Assembly: GCA_002448235.1 (NCBI GenBank)
Contig: DIXF01000016.1
Coordinates: 1-64,000, forward strand
From: Syntrophaceae bacterium UBA6087
GTDB taxonomy: Bacteria > Desulfobacterota > Desulfomonilia > UBA1062
Reading direction: 5' to 3'
DNA: 64,000 nt
Part shown: positions 17,269-26,378 of the stretch, piece after piece
How the letters are laid out: each line of letters starts with the position of its first letter
How positions within the stretch are numbered: the first letter of the stretch is position 1
Translations under genes and position numbers: made by a program
Notes under the pieces: model-generated
What the model was told of the DNA's origin: nothing
Database searches by the model: none
What the model saw: the letters and a program-made list of their open reading frames with translations, nothing else

Positions 17269-18252
17269 TCAGATAACCTCTTCGGGTCGTGCCTTGATGA
17301 GGTACAGCACAAAGAAAATCCCTCCCACCATACCGGTTATCACCCCGACGGGCAGCTCCATTGGCCGTATGAGGATCTGGGAGAGACTGTCGGACAGGAT
17401 GAGGAACCCGGCGCCGGCGAGCATGGATGAGGGAAGCAGAAAGAAGTGGTCGGCGCTGAAGAGCCTTCGGGTGAAATGCGGGATGACGAGGCCGACAAAG
17501 GCGATGACGCCGGAAAGGGCCACGCAGACCCCGGTAATGAGGGATGCTGACAAGAGCAGGAGTACCTTGGCCTTCTTTGCGTTCAGGCCGAGATGGTAAG
17601 ACGTCTCGTCTCCCAGGGAGAGGAGATTCAGGTCTTTTGCAAAGAATATCAGGCCGGCCATAACGGGAACGATACCGAGGAGCATCCCCGTTGAGCCGTC
17701 AGGCGGCGCGCTTAAGGAGCCCATGAGCCACAGGATGGAGGCGTGGACCTCCCGGGATGAAGCTACGGTGAAGACGAACATCACGGCCGAGGAGAAGATA
17801 AAGCTCATGATTATCCCCGAGAGGATGAGCATACTGTTCGTGAAGTTCTTCATGTGCGCAGCCCCGAGGACCACCCCTATGCTCAGGCAGCATCCGGCGA
17901 AGCAGATCAGGGTCATGGCGAGGCCGCCGATCCCGAAGAGGATAGCGATCGTCGCGCCCAGCGCACCTCCTCCGGAGACGCCCAGGGTATAAGGCTCGGC
18001 AAGGGGGTTTCTCAGTATGGCCTGGAAGACCACCCCGCACGTGGCAAGCGACGCGCCGACGACACCTGCCATGAATATCCTCGGGAGCCTCAAATCCCAG
18101 ATCAGCGTGTGGGTCGTGCCCTCGCCGGCAGGGTGCAGGAGCGCCGCGATGACCTCTTCGAAGGGGATCGGCATGCCCCCGGAAAAGAGGCCGAGGACCA
18201 CGGAGCCCAGGCAGAAGAGGAAAAGCAGGAGCAGAAGCAGTCCCCGGTTCAC
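17269..18252 (-). CDS. FecCD-family ABC transporter permease
   Basis: A 327-residue membrane protein with about nine to ten helices. Family segments are LRLPRIFMAGVVGASLATCGVV-type text near 50, NPLAEPYTLGVSGGGALGA (about 82-100), and GVIAFVGLVIPHFTR near 270, the coupling region to the ATPase. It forms a homodimeric channel for iron-siderophore or cobalamin uptake. It overlaps the binding-protein gene by 4 bases and ends one base before the ATPase start. Confidence 0.92.
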   Translation of the reverse strand: MNRGLLLLLLFLFCLGSVVLGLFSGGMPIPFEEVIAALLHPAGEGTTHTLIWDLRLPRIFMAGVVGASLATCGVVFQAILRNPLAEPYTLGVSGGGALGATIAILFGIGGLAMTLICFAGCCLSIGVVLGAAHMKNFTNSMLILSGIIMSFIFSSAVMFVFTVASSREVHASILWLMGSLSAPPDGSTGMLLGIVPVMAGLIFFAKDLNLLSLGDETSYHLGLNAKKAKVLLLLSASLITGVCVALSGVIAFVGLVIPHFTRRLFSADHFFLLPSSMLAGAGFLILSDSLSQILIRPMELPVGVITGMVGGIFFVLYLIKARPEEVI

Positions 18253-19088
18253 ATTACCCCCGGGTGGAGACGCCCTGCAACTGCCTTGAACGCCTTGATG
18301 AACATGCCTGGGGTGGGCTGGCAGACCAGGTCACCGCTGATGTAATACACCCTGTTGTTCTTCACCGCGCTGATCCCTTTAAAGGGTTCCCAGATGAGGG
18401 TTGACGGCCGCCGGTTTCCCATGTCCGTGACAATGAAGATGACATCGGGATTTTCCGTAACCACGGATTCGATGTTGATCCTCGGGTACTTCGCCGGAAG
18501 CCCGCCGAAGATGTTGTCGCAGCGGGCGAGGCCGATAAGCTCTCCGGTAAACGTTCGATCGCTCGCCGTTACCAGTGGATTGGTCCCCATCTGCCAGAAG
18601 ACCTTGAGCTTCGGACTGTCCGAGATCCTGGAGCGTGCCTCTCGGAGCTCTTTTTGTATCCGTGAAATCATGTCCTGCGATTCCCGCTCCTTCCCCAGGA
18701 GCCTGCCCAGGGTGACGAACTCCCTGCACATGCATGCAAAGGATTCGCATCCCTCGAATATCTCGACCCTCATACCGAGCTTCTTCAGCTTTTCGATATC
18801 GTTCTTTTTATTACAATCGGTGCTTGCAAGGATGATGTCGGGCTTCAGAGAGCAGATCTTCTCAAAATTCAGCAGCGTGAGCGATCCCACGACCTCCTTG
18901 CCTTCTGCGTACTGCGGGCAGAAGCTCGTGACCCCGATGAGGCGGTCCTGCTCGTGCAAGTCGCAGATCTGCCGGGTGATCGACGGGGCGAGCGATATGA
19001 TCCTGCCGGGTACGGCCAAAGCCGTGCAGGGGGTGCAGAAAAGCAGGAGAGCTGCAAGTATGCCCGAAAACCTGAATGTCGTATGCAT
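18249..19088 (-). CDS. periplasmic substrate-binding protein of the FecCD importer
   Basis: A 279-residue protein with a signal peptide (1-27: MHTTFRFSGILAALLLF...). It is a two-lobed helical-backbone binding protein (BtuF/FepB group). RIISLAPSITRQICDL begins the mature domain, LLNFEKICSLKPDIILAS is the usual link into lobe one, and REFVTLGRLLGKE opens the long helix. The ATG at 19088 fits the signal peptide although its ribosome binding site is weak; a TTG at 19154 is the alternative. Five cysteines in the first half (CPQ, ICSL, TDC, GCES, CMC) are more than usual for a periplasmic protein. Confidence 0.85.
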   Translation of the reverse strand: MHTTFRFSGILAALLLFCTPCTALAVPGRIISLAPSITRQICDLHEQDRLIGVTSFCPQYAEGKEVVGSLTLLNFEKICSLKPDIILASTDCNKKNDIEKLKKLGMRVEIFEGCESFACMCREFVTLGRLLGKERESQDMISRIQKELREARSRISDSPKLKVFWQMGTNPLVTASDRTFTGELIGLARCDNIFGGLPAKYPRINIESVVTENPDVIFIVTDMGNRRPSTLIWEPFKGISAVKNNRVYYISGDLVCQPTPGMFIKAFKAVAGRLHPGVM

Positions 19089-19176
19089 GGGAAAATATCT
19101 TTCATTCACCAAAATATGAAGATTACCTGATAAAAACAGCAAAGGACCGGACAAGCGGCATTAAAGCATCCGCGCA

Positions 19177-20631
19177 TTACTTTCTGCCGAGCTTCTTCAG
19201 AAAAGAATTTTTTATGATGCCGAACCAGGATTTCCCCCCGGATTTTTTTCGCGCGGTTGAGAGGAAGCAGCCCCCGCTCGATGATGCATCGTAGGAATCG
19301 TTTCCGGTCGTGAAAGACCATGTATAGTCATCCGTAGTGCTTATGGGAAACCCGAGAACATCCTCGATGCCCTTGCTCAGGGTTACGGTGTAGGTGGTGG
19401 ATTTCGCCAGGGTGCTCGAAGGCGTAAAGGTCGCGGTGTTGTCGCTGTAGGTTACCGTGCCTGCCACCTGGCCCGAGGCGCTGCTTACGGTGAAGGTCGA
19501 GCTCGTGATGGTGCTTTCATCCATCACGGCGTTGAACGCTGCGGAGATCGTCGTATCGATGAGGACATCATCTTCTTCATCGGCCGGCAGTTTGGCGCAC
19601 ACCAGAGGCAGTTCTTCCCCTTCATCAGCGTCATAGCTCAAGATAAGGCTGTCTGCTCCTAATGAATCCCCCACGGCAAAGATGTTGCGGAGGGAAGCGC
19701 CGTGGATGCCGCGCAAGGGAGCGATCGGAGCGCCTTCAGTGTCCATCACGATGCTGTCCGCCTGAGAAGACCAGCTCGACCCGTCGAAGAAATACACGAC
19801 CCCTCTCCCGCTATCCAGTAATTCTCCCACTGCATACACATTGCAGTACGAGGTGCCCCAGACAGCAGTTAACTTGCTACTGGTTGTTATGGTGGTCGGG
19901 TCCCGCAGTCTAAGCCAGGATTCACCGTCATACCAGAGGACGACCCCGCTGTCTCCGACGGCAAACACGCTGTCGGGCGAGGTCCCCCAGACACTGTTCA
20001 GATTCGTGGAAACACCGCTTGACTGTGTCTCCCAAGTCCCCCCGTCATAGTGAAAAATCGTGCCGGAATCTCCCACAACGAAAATATCGTTCTGAGCGCT
20101 CCCCCATATGCCTCGTAAATTTCTCGTCCCTCTTGTGAGTGATGACCAGGTTGTACCGTTATTCGAGGAGAGAATTCTTCCATTCTCTCCGACAGCGTAT
20201 ATCTGTATCGTCGACCCGGAAACATGCCCCCAGACATCGTAGAGCATCACAGCCCCACCGGAATTAACAGTTGACCACGCTGTGCCGTTATAACGCAGAA
20301 TAACATTGTTCTGGCCGACCGCATAAACGTTATTCACGGCGCTTCCCCACACGGCATTGAGCTTTGTTATTATCCCGCTAGCCTGGATTGTCCAGGCGAT
20401 ACCGTCTGTGGATGTCACGATGGTTCCGTTATTCCCTACACCGAACATCTTCAGAGAGACCGCAGGCGGAGGCGTCTGATTGACCGATGCCGAAACCCAG
20501 ACATCGTTGAGACTATTGGTTGTCGGGGAATCTTCCTGAACCCAGCTCTGGGCGAAGGCAGCAGGGACGAGAGAAAAGGAAAAGATAACAGGTACGATGA
20601 CCAGCTTGCGTATATCAGAGAATGCCCTCAT
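19177..20631 (-). CDS. secreted beta-propeller protein with Ig-like domain
   Basis: A 484-residue protein. A signal peptide (1-28) leads into about seven propeller-type repeats (30-335) of pattern VWG...VYAVGDSGTILHYDG.W, akin to YCF48/Kelch-like blades. A Big_5-type Ig domain follows (about 345-445: FNAVMDESTITSSTFTV, TFTPSSTLAKSTTYTVTL, WSFTTG). The end is unusual: SSSGGCFLSTARKKSGGK then a basic tail, resembling the GGGCFIATA-type C-terminal element of many exported proteins. Probably displayed on the cell surface; ligand unknown. It sits upstream of the importer genes on the same strand. Confidence 0.75.
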   Translation of the reverse strand: MRAFSDIRKLVIVPVIFSFSLVPAAFAQSWVQEDSPTTNSLNDVWVSASVNQTPPPAVSLKMFGVGNNGTIVTSTDGIAWTIQASGIITKLNAVWGSAVNNVYAVGQNNVILRYNGTAWSTVNSGGAVMLYDVWGHVSGSTIQIYAVGENGRILSSNNGTTWSSLTRGTRNLRGIWGSAQNDIFVVGDSGTIFHYDGGTWETQSSGVSTNLNSVWGTSPDSVFAVGDSGVVLWYDGESWLRLRDPTTITTSSKLTAVWGTSYCNVYAVGELLDSGRGVVYFFDGSSWSSQADSIVMDTEGAPIAPLRGIHGASLRNIFAVGDSLGADSLILSYDADEGEELPLVCAKLPADEEDDVLIDTTISAAFNAVMDESTITSSTFTVSSASGQVAGTVTYSDNTATFTPSSTLAKSTTYTVTLSKGIEDVLGFPISTTDDYTWSFTTGNDSYDASSSGGCFLSTARKKSGGKSWFGIIKNSFLKKLGRK

Positions 20632-20783
20632 GAGTTTCTTACCTCTCTGTTTCAGGATCTCAGGAACTGCCGCTTCATGATGCAGAGACGCGGCGTATTT
20701 ATCGAAGCAAGTTATTCTTTTTTATTCAGCGTGTCAAAAGAGAATGATTGTACCCGGTCCTGTGCGGGTCCTGTCTTGCCGGG

Positions 20784-22340
20784 CTATCTGCTTTTAATGG
20801 TGAGCTCGTCCCCCGGATGGATCTCTGCTTTGGGCTTAAGCTTGTTCCATTTCAGGATCTCGCCGGTTGTTACCTCGAACCGGCGGGATATGCTCCAGAT
20901 GGTGTCGCCCTTCTTGACCGTGTACTGTATCTGCCGGGGAGAAGGATCGTGTTCTTTGGGCGGTATCTTCAGTACCATTTTAGGACGGATGCTTTTCGGG
21001 GTTTTGATCTTGTTCGCATCCATGATGTCGTCCATGCTTACCCCGTACCGGCGGGAGATGCCGGATAAGGTGTCTCCCTTGGCAACGGTATGAGTGCGCT
21101 TGCCGGACTTTTCCACTTTTTTCTCGGTCACGGGCAGCATCAGCTTCTGGCCGATGGTGATGTCGTCGCCCTTGATCCCGTTGAGCTCCCTTATCTCTTT
21201 GACGGACAGGGAATTGGCCTTGGCGATGCGGGTCAAGGTCTCGCCTTTTTTCACGACATGCGTCTTGGCGTCCTTAGCCTTGCGGCTGCCCATATTCTCT
21301 ACAAACCGAGAGACAGCCTCCGCCGTCCCCGGGGGGACCTTTATCTCGTGCCCCTTGTCGGAAGGGGGCGTACACTGCCTGATAAGGTCGGCGTTCATTA
21401 TTGCGATCTGCTTGTTGGGAACTTTCAGGAGATCCGCGATATCGTCGAGATACGTGAAGCTCGGGACCCGGACTGTCTCATATGCAAGGTCGGCCGTATT
21501 CCTGTCATCGGATTCATCCAGCCCGTAGTATGCCCGGTTTTTTGCGAGCACGATGGTGGCGATGAGCTTGGGGATGTAATCCAGGGTTTCATGCTTGATG
21601 GGCATGGTATGGGAGATGTCCCAGAACGTATCGATTTCCGGATACTTTTTCATGATCCGGTAAATGTTGCCTTCTCCGGCATTGTATGCAGCGCCGGCCA
21701 GAAGCCAGTCATTGAAGATGGCGTGGAGGTTCTTTAAGTACCGTGCGGCCGCATGGGTTGACTTCGTGAGGTCCCTCCGCTCGTCCACCCAGCTGTTGAT
21801 CACGAGCTTGTACGTCTTTGCGGTTCCGGAGGTGAACTGCCAGTAGCCGGTCGCTCCGGTGGGAGATATGGCGTTCGGCCTCCCGCCGCTTTCGATCATG
21901 CAGATATACACCAGGTCCTTCGGGATCCCGTAATTCTCGAGGATTTTCTCCATGGCCGGCCGGATCGTGTCGAAACCGGCCAAAGTGGCGCGGAAATACC
22001 TCTTGTCGGGCCCGGTGAACCGCTTGATCCACCATTGGATCCGGTTGTTCATCTCGAAATCGATATCGTGCAGGGCGTTCTGCTCCAGCGGAGAAACCGT
22101 CTCCGGTGTTTCCGCAGGATCTTCCGCCGGGGTCTCGGCCTCGGTTTCCACGTCCTCGATATTTGCTGTTGTCTGGGTTATGATATTTAAATCAATGACA
22201 GGCTCGATGGGTTTGAATATTGCCGGTTTGTTCATCTCTGGGGAGAAGCATGACGGCGGGGGGATCTCGTGCGGGGTATATGAACAACCGATGATAATGC
22301 TTAGTGTCAGCAAGGGCAAATACACCCGAGAAATCATCAT
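20784..22340 (-). CDS. mltD: lytic murein transglycosylase with three LysM repeats (MltD-like)
   Basis: A 518-residue lipoprotein (lipobox IIIGC, Cys19). After an acidic linker an SLT domain (about 125-250) holds the catalytic Glu in ICMIESGGRP and the typical PTGATGYWQF. Three C-terminal LysM units follow (about 362-405, 416-460, 472-516), each beginning Y/HxVxKGDTL. It cleaves peptidoglycan glycan strands, making 1,6-anhydro-MurNAc ends, and is anchored in the outer membrane. The gene is divergent from rpoH. Confidence 0.93.
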   Translation of the reverse strand: MMISRVYLPLLTLSIIIGCSYTPHEIPPPSCFSPEMNKPAIFKPIEPVIDLNIITQTTANIEDVETEAETPAEDPAETPETVSPLEQNALHDIDFEMNNRIQWWIKRFTGPDKRYFRATLAGFDTIRPAMEKILENYGIPKDLVYICMIESGGRPNAISPTGATGYWQFTSGTAKTYKLVINSWVDERRDLTKSTHAAARYLKNLHAIFNDWLLAGAAYNAGEGNIYRIMKKYPEIDTFWDISHTMPIKHETLDYIPKLIATIVLAKNRAYYGLDESDDRNTADLAYETVRVPSFTYLDDIADLLKVPNKQIAIMNADLIRQCTPPSDKGHEIKVPPGTAEAVSRFVENMGSRKAKDAKTHVVKKGETLTRIAKANSLSVKEIRELNGIKGDDITIGQKLMLPVTEKKVEKSGKRTHTVAKGDTLSGISRRYGVSMDDIMDANKIKTPKSIRPKMVLKIPPKEHDPSPRQIQYTVKKGDTIWSISRRFEVTTGEILKWNKLKPKAEIHPGDELTIKSR

Positions 22341-22387
22341 CTTAAAGTAACCCCCAAGCCCGAATAGCTTGAAACTTTACCTTGAAA

Positions 22388-22417
22388 AGATGAAACCTTC
22401 AACCTTTTTTTTCATCT
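22388..22417. repeat. inverted repeat upstream of rpoH
   Basis: AGATGAAA (22388-22395) pairs with TTTCATCT (22410-22417) around a T-rich loop, in the 144-base gap between divergent mltD and rpoH. It could be an operator or leader hairpin. Confidence 0.35.
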
Positions 22418-22484
22418 AAAATATCATGCAGTTCTTACCGATACTTGACGAAGATGGATTGAGCGATATAAAGGAGATGAACAT

Positions 22485-23342
22485 ATGAATCTTCCAGTAG
22501 TTCAACACCATAATGTAACGGAACTGATCAACCGGTTCGAGTCGTTTCCGGTCCTGAACAAGGACGAGGAATATGATCTTGCCATGAGGCTCAAAGATTT
22601 TAACGACGTAGATGCAGCTCACCGGCTCGTTACCTCTAACTTGCGGAATGTCGTTCGCATCGCCATGGATTATGCAGGCTACGGGCTTCCGTTGGAGGAT
22701 ATCGTCCAGGAAGGAACGATCGGCCTGATGGTTGCGGTAAGGAAGTTCGACCCTCATAAGGGCTACAGGCTCATGACGTATGCGGTCTGGTGGATCAAGG
22801 CCATGATCCACGACTACATCCTCAAGTTCTATTCCCAGGTCAAGCTCGGTACCACAAAGCTGCAGAAGCGGCTGTTCTACGGCCTCAACAAGCTTGCGGC
22901 CGAAGAAGACGTTGTAGACGGAAACTTAAACGAGCGCACCCAGGCCATTTCCGCACGTCTGGATGCAGACCCCCAGCAGGTGGAGGAGATAATCACGAGG
23001 CTCACCTATCGCGACCAGTCCCTGGATACCCCGCTTGCGGAAGACAGCGATGCCAGCTTCATGGATCTCCTGGCAGACGGCCGCTCCAACCCTGAAGACA
23101 AGGTAATGGAGAGCGAGAGGTCTGCCTATGTAAATGACCGGATCACTCAGGCGCTTTCGAAGCTCTCAGACCGCGAGCAGGATATTGCACGGCAGAGGCT
23201 CATGGCCGACGATCCACAGACGCTTGAAGACCTCGGACGGCAGTACAATATCTCCAAGGAACGGATACGGCAGATAGAGAACAATGTAAAAAGCAAGCTC
23301 CGGAAAGCCCTTGAAGGCGAGATGGAAGCGATAGAACAATAG
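22485..23342 (+). CDS. rpoH: RNA polymerase sigma-32 factor
   Basis: A 285-residue sigma-70-family factor. Region 2 carries LEDIVQEGTIGLMVAVRKFDPHKGYRLMTYAVWWIKAMI; the RpoH box reads QKRLFYGLNKL, the hallmark that separates sigma-32 from other group-3 factors. Region 4.2 has LEDLGRQYNISKERIRQIE. It directs RNA polymerase to heat-shock promoters. AAGGAG precedes the ATG. An Hsp20 gene begins only 18 bases downstream, so the regulator and a likely target chaperone are co-transcribed. Confidence 0.93.
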   Translation: MNLPVVQHHNVTELINRFESFPVLNKDEEYDLAMRLKDFNDVDAAHRLVTSNLRNVVRIAMDYAGYGLPLEDIVQEGTIGLMVAVRKFDPHKGYRLMTYAVWWIKAMIHDYILKFYSQVKLGTTKLQKRLFYGLNKLAAEEDVVDGNLNERTQAISARLDADPQQVEEIITRLTYRDQSLDTPLAEDSDASFMDLLADGRSNPEDKVMESERSAYVNDRITQALSKLSDREQDIARQRLMADDPQTLEDLGRQYNISKERIRQIENNVKSKLRKALEGEMEAIEQ

Positions 23343-23360
23343 CGGGGACCGATAAAGGCG

Positions 23361-23792
23361 ATGGCGTACCAGAGGAGACATCCGTTGCGGGACATCCTGG
23401 ACCTTCAGGACAGGATGAACAGGGTATTCGAAGAGAGTATGCGGGACCGGCTCCCCGGCCAGTGCAATCCTTCGGTCGACGTGTTCGAAGACGACGATGC
23501 CTTATATATCAAGGCCGAGCTTCCCGGCGTCAGGCGGGAGGATATCATCCTGGACTTCTCGGACGGGGTGGTTACCATAAGCGGCAAGAAAGCGTTTGTC
23601 CACGACAGCCGGAATGAAAGCTTCCATATGATCGAGAGGCAGTACGGTTCGTTCAGGAGGAGGTTCAGCCTCTCCCAGCCCGTGGACGTTTCCAGCGTTC
23701 AGGCCAAGCTGGAGTCCGGCGTACTCGAGATCGTATTCCCCAAGATCAAGGATTCCACGACCCGGAGGATACCCATCAGCGAGAAGCGATGA
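23361..23792 (+). CDS. Hsp20/alpha-crystallin small heat-shock protein
   Basis: A 143-residue ATP-independent holdase. The alpha-crystallin domain (about 37-132) has PSVDVFEDDDALYIKAELPG, then GSFRRRFSLSQPVD and the signature A-x-LESGVLEIVFPK. The tail ends with RRIPIS, containing the I-x-I anchoring motif (IPI). It binds unfolding proteins during stress. In an operon with rpoH. Its 3' end overlaps convergent rsmG by 17 bases. Confidence 0.93.
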   Translation: MAYQRRHPLRDILDLQDRMNRVFEESMRDRLPGQCNPSVDVFEDDDALYIKAELPGVRREDIILDFSDGVVTISGKKAFVHDSRNESFHMIERQYGSFRRRFSLSQPVDVSSVQAKLESGVLEIVFPKIKDSTTRRIPISEKR

Positions 23793-24324
23793 GGTACGCG
23801 TCCAGGTTGAGCCGGTAGCCCCTGAATACCTGAAAAAACCGTCCGTTTTCCTGAAACCGCGGGTGGGTGACGGGCATTGGTGTTCCCGTCTGGAAATAAT
23901 AGAAGCGGCCCGGTGAGGAAACGGCGCTCAAGACGGCATCCGGGAGGCGTTCGAAAGGCGAGAACGACCGGGACATCAATGCCGGGAACGGACCTACGGC
24001 CTGTTTCAGCGGATCAGCCTCGATCACCTCGATATTCTGCAATCCGAGCAGGTCGGCCGCATGGCGCAGGAATAAGCATTTTTTCGAGCTGCGCTCGATG
24101 AGATAGACGGTCGATTCGGGGTTCACGATTTTATAAAGGAACCCCAGAAAGCCCGATCCTGACCCGAGGTCGCCGATCTCGGGCTCGGAGATGCGGCGGA
24201 CGAGTTCCATGGTCTGGTTCGCCTGCTCTTCCAGGTTCTTCTCCATGCCGGAGCTCACGAGATGAAGTCTTTTGTTGTAGCTCCTCACCTCGTCGGCCCA
24301 TGTGCTGATCAGGTCCTGCATCAT
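23776..24324 (-). CDS. rsmG: 16S rRNA (guanine-527-N7)-methyltransferase, divergent and short
   Basis: A 182-residue Rossmann methyltransferase. The SAM motif is GDLGSGSGFLGF (family usual: D-x-GSGAGFPG), followed by the acidic residue in YLIERSSKKCLFL and RSFSPF, which matches the conserved arginine-alanine site loosely. It is about 25 residues shorter at the N-terminus than typical RsmG. Identity rests on motif plus position as the last gene of the mnmE operon, overlapping mnmE by 4 bases. It would methylate G527 of 16S rRNA. Confidence 0.75.
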   Translation of the reverse strand: MMQDLISTWADEVRSYNKRLHLVSSGMEKNLEEQANQTMELVRRISEPEIGDLGSGSGFLGFLYKIVNPESTVYLIERSSKKCLFLRHAADLLGLQNIEVIEADPLKQAVGPFPALMSRSFSPFERLPDAVLSAVSSPGRFYYFQTGTPMPVTHPRFQENGRFFQVFRGYRLNLDAYLIASR

Positions 24325-25637
24325 TTCCCCACACAGAATTTCGAGAAAATACGGTCCAGGATATCCGGTACGATGTTTTCTCCCGTGATCTCAAGTATAT
24401 ACTGCACTGCAGCGCCCAGATCAATTGCCAGCACGTCAGGCGTCATTTGCGCTTCCGCCTCCTTCAGGCAGTTCGCCAGGCATTCCCGGGTCCTGCCCAG
24501 GAGGTAGGCGTGGCGTTCGATGAACACCTTCGGCTGATTATGCGGGAATGACCGCACCATTGCCTCCATGAGCCCGTCTATGCCCCGGCCGTATTTTGCG
24601 GATACGCAGATCGCCTCGGGAGGACCGGTATCCGCGAGATCCTGCTGAACGAGGTCGGCCTTGTTCATGACCACGATCGTTTTTTGTCCCAGAGAGAGCC
24701 ACTGTTCTTCGTCGGGCGTTAAGCCTTTGCTCGCGTCCACCACATAAAGCACGAGATGGGATCTCTGAAGGATCTCCATGGTCTTCTGAACGCCTAACTG
24801 CTCCGGACCCGACGACGTCTCACGGATGCCTGCAGTATCGTGAAATACAAAGTCCATGCCCGAGATGACGAGGTGTTCCCGGATGATGTCACGGGTGGTG
24901 CCGCTTTCCTGATGCACGATCGCCCGGGGATACCCGAGAACGGCATTGAAAAGTGAGGACTTACCCGCGTTGGGAAGGCCTGCGATGGTGGTGATGATGC
25001 CGGAGTAAAGGTGGGAAGCCTGCTGAGCACCCTCGAGCAGGGAATCGAGCTCGTGGATCAGGGGCGTAAGCGACTGAGCGATGGAATCGGCCCCGGCCTC
25101 CACCTCATCGATGATGAATGATGCTTCGATATCGGAGAGTATCTTGAGCAGGCCGCTGTTGAGCTTCAGCAACGTATCCGAGAGCTTGCCGTCGAGGAGA
25201 GAATGCGCCATTTCAATGCCTGCGGTGCTCTGAGCGTGGATGAGCGCGCCGACCCCTTCGGCCTGTGCGAGATCTATCTTGCCGTTGATATAGGCCCTTC
25301 TCGTAAACTCGCCGTTTTCCGCGGGTCGCGCAAGGCCGGTCGAACGGATAATCCCCATGATTTCGTCGACGAGCAGAGGGTTCCCGTGGCAGCTTATTTC
25401 CGCGAGATCCTCTCCGGTGTAGGACCGCGGGGCGGGGTGGAAAACGACCATTGCCCTTTCCACGTCCCGGCCGTCAAGGGAACGTATCCTGCAGGGCTTC
25501 TGCATGTGGGCAGGCCAGACTGCATGCGGCGTGATCCGTTTGAGGATCGTCAAGGTCGAAGCGCCGCTGAGCCGTATGATGCCGATGCCGCCACGCCCTC
25601 TGGGCGTGGATTCGGCATAGATGGTATCTGCTAGTAT
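24321..25637 (-). CDS. mnmE: tRNA modification GTPase MnmE, apparent AUA start
   Basis: A 438-residue enzyme (from ATA) that works with MnmG to make the cmnm5 group on U34 of tRNAs. The TrmE N-domain begins ADTIYAESTPRGRGGIGI. The G domain has GLPNAGKSS (220-228), DTAG and MNKADL. The C-terminus is FCVGK with the catalytic cysteine. No ATG, GTG or TTG lies in frame ahead of the conserved N-terminus; the first ATG (25553) would cut off 28 residues. GAGGAAGG lies 7 bases before ATA at 25637, inside the end of jag. A sequencing error is the alternative. Confidence 0.92.
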   Translation of the reverse strand: MLADTIYAESTPRGRGGIGIIRLSGASTLTILKRITPHAVWPAHMQKPCRIRSLDGRDVERAMVVFHPAPRSYTGEDLAEISCHGNPLLVDEIMGIIRSTGLARPAENGEFTRRAYINGKIDLAQAEGVGALIHAQSTAGIEMAHSLLDGKLSDTLLKLNSGLLKILSDIEASFIIDEVEAGADSIAQSLTPLIHELDSLLEGAQQASHLYSGIITTIAGLPNAGKSSLFNAVLGYPRAIVHQESGTTRDIIREHLVISGMDFVFHDTAGIRETSSGPEQLGVQKTMEILQRSHLVLYVVDASKGLTPDEEQWLSLGQKTIVVMNKADLVQQDLADTGPPEAICVSAKYGRGIDGLMEAMVRSFPHNQPKVFIERHAYLLGRTRECLANCLKEAEAQMTPDVLAIDLGAAVQYILEITGENIVPDILDRIFSKFCVGK

Positions 25638-26365
25638 TTCGATGCCTTCCTCGGGAGGATGACCACCTTTTTGAAAATGCCGTCCCCGATGCTCTTGGTG
25701 TTCACCCTGGAGTCGTTTTTCAAGGTTAAGTGGATGATGCGCCTGTCGTACGGGTTCATCTTTTCCAGAGACACGGACTGTCCGGTGCGCTTCACCTTCT
25801 GGCCCATCTTGATGGCCACGGACCGCAAGTGGTCCACGTGCCTTTGCCGGTAGCCCTCGGTATCGATGGTGATGTAAAGAGGCTCTTCCCGGTTTTTATT
25901 CAGGATCCGGTTGGTGATGAACTGCAGGGAATCGATGGTGGCCCCGTGCTTTCCGATGAGCAGGCCGGAACCGTCTCCCACGATCTCGATGACGCTGTCG
26001 TCCCGTATCTTGACCTCAGCGGACATGTTCATGAGCTTCAGGATATCGGTCACGACCCGGCTTGCCTTTTCGAGCGACTCGCGGGGTATCTGCTGAGGCT
26101 GCGGCGAGGCTTCGTCGGTGGAACGGGAAGGAATCGTCCGATCCTCTTCTTCATAGGCCGCCGCGGCAGGCTCTTCCTTTTCTTTTCTGCCCGGCCGCGC
26201 GAGGATTTTTGCAGACTTTGTTCCCACGAGCCCGAAGAGCCCCTTTGACCCCTCGGATATGACCTGGATATCGAGACTTTCGAAATCAGACCGGAATGCT
26301 CTCATTGCCGCTACGATTGCTTCATCCACAGTCTTTGCTTCAAATTCTCTGTAGTCTTCTTCCAT
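25631..26365 (-). CDS. jag: RNA-binding protein Jag/KhpB
   Basis: A 244-residue three-part protein. A Jag-N domain (1-50) with AKTVDEAIVAAMRAF and SKGLFGLVGTKSAKI is followed by a variable linker (60-95). The KH domain (about 100-175) has the LLIGKHGATIDSLQFI GxxG-type loop, and R3H (180-240) ends with DRRIIHLTLK. It binds RNA and in other bacteria partners KhpA in cell-wall and division control. It starts 13 bases after yidC and its last bases carry the presumed mnmE start. Confidence 0.93.
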   Translation of the reverse strand: MEEDYREFEAKTVDEAIVAAMRAFRSDFESLDIQVISEGSKGLFGLVGTKSAKILARPGRKEKEEPAAAAYEEEDRTIPSRSTDEASPQPQQIPRESLEKASRVVTDILKLMNMSAEVKIRDDSVIEIVGDGSGLLIGKHGATIDSLQFITNRILNKNREEPLYITIDTEGYRQRHVDHLRSVAIKMGQKVKRTGQSVSLEKMNPYDRRIIHLTLKNDSRVNTKSIGDGIFKKVVILPRKASKY

Positions 26366-26378
26366 GTTTTGGCGTCTC

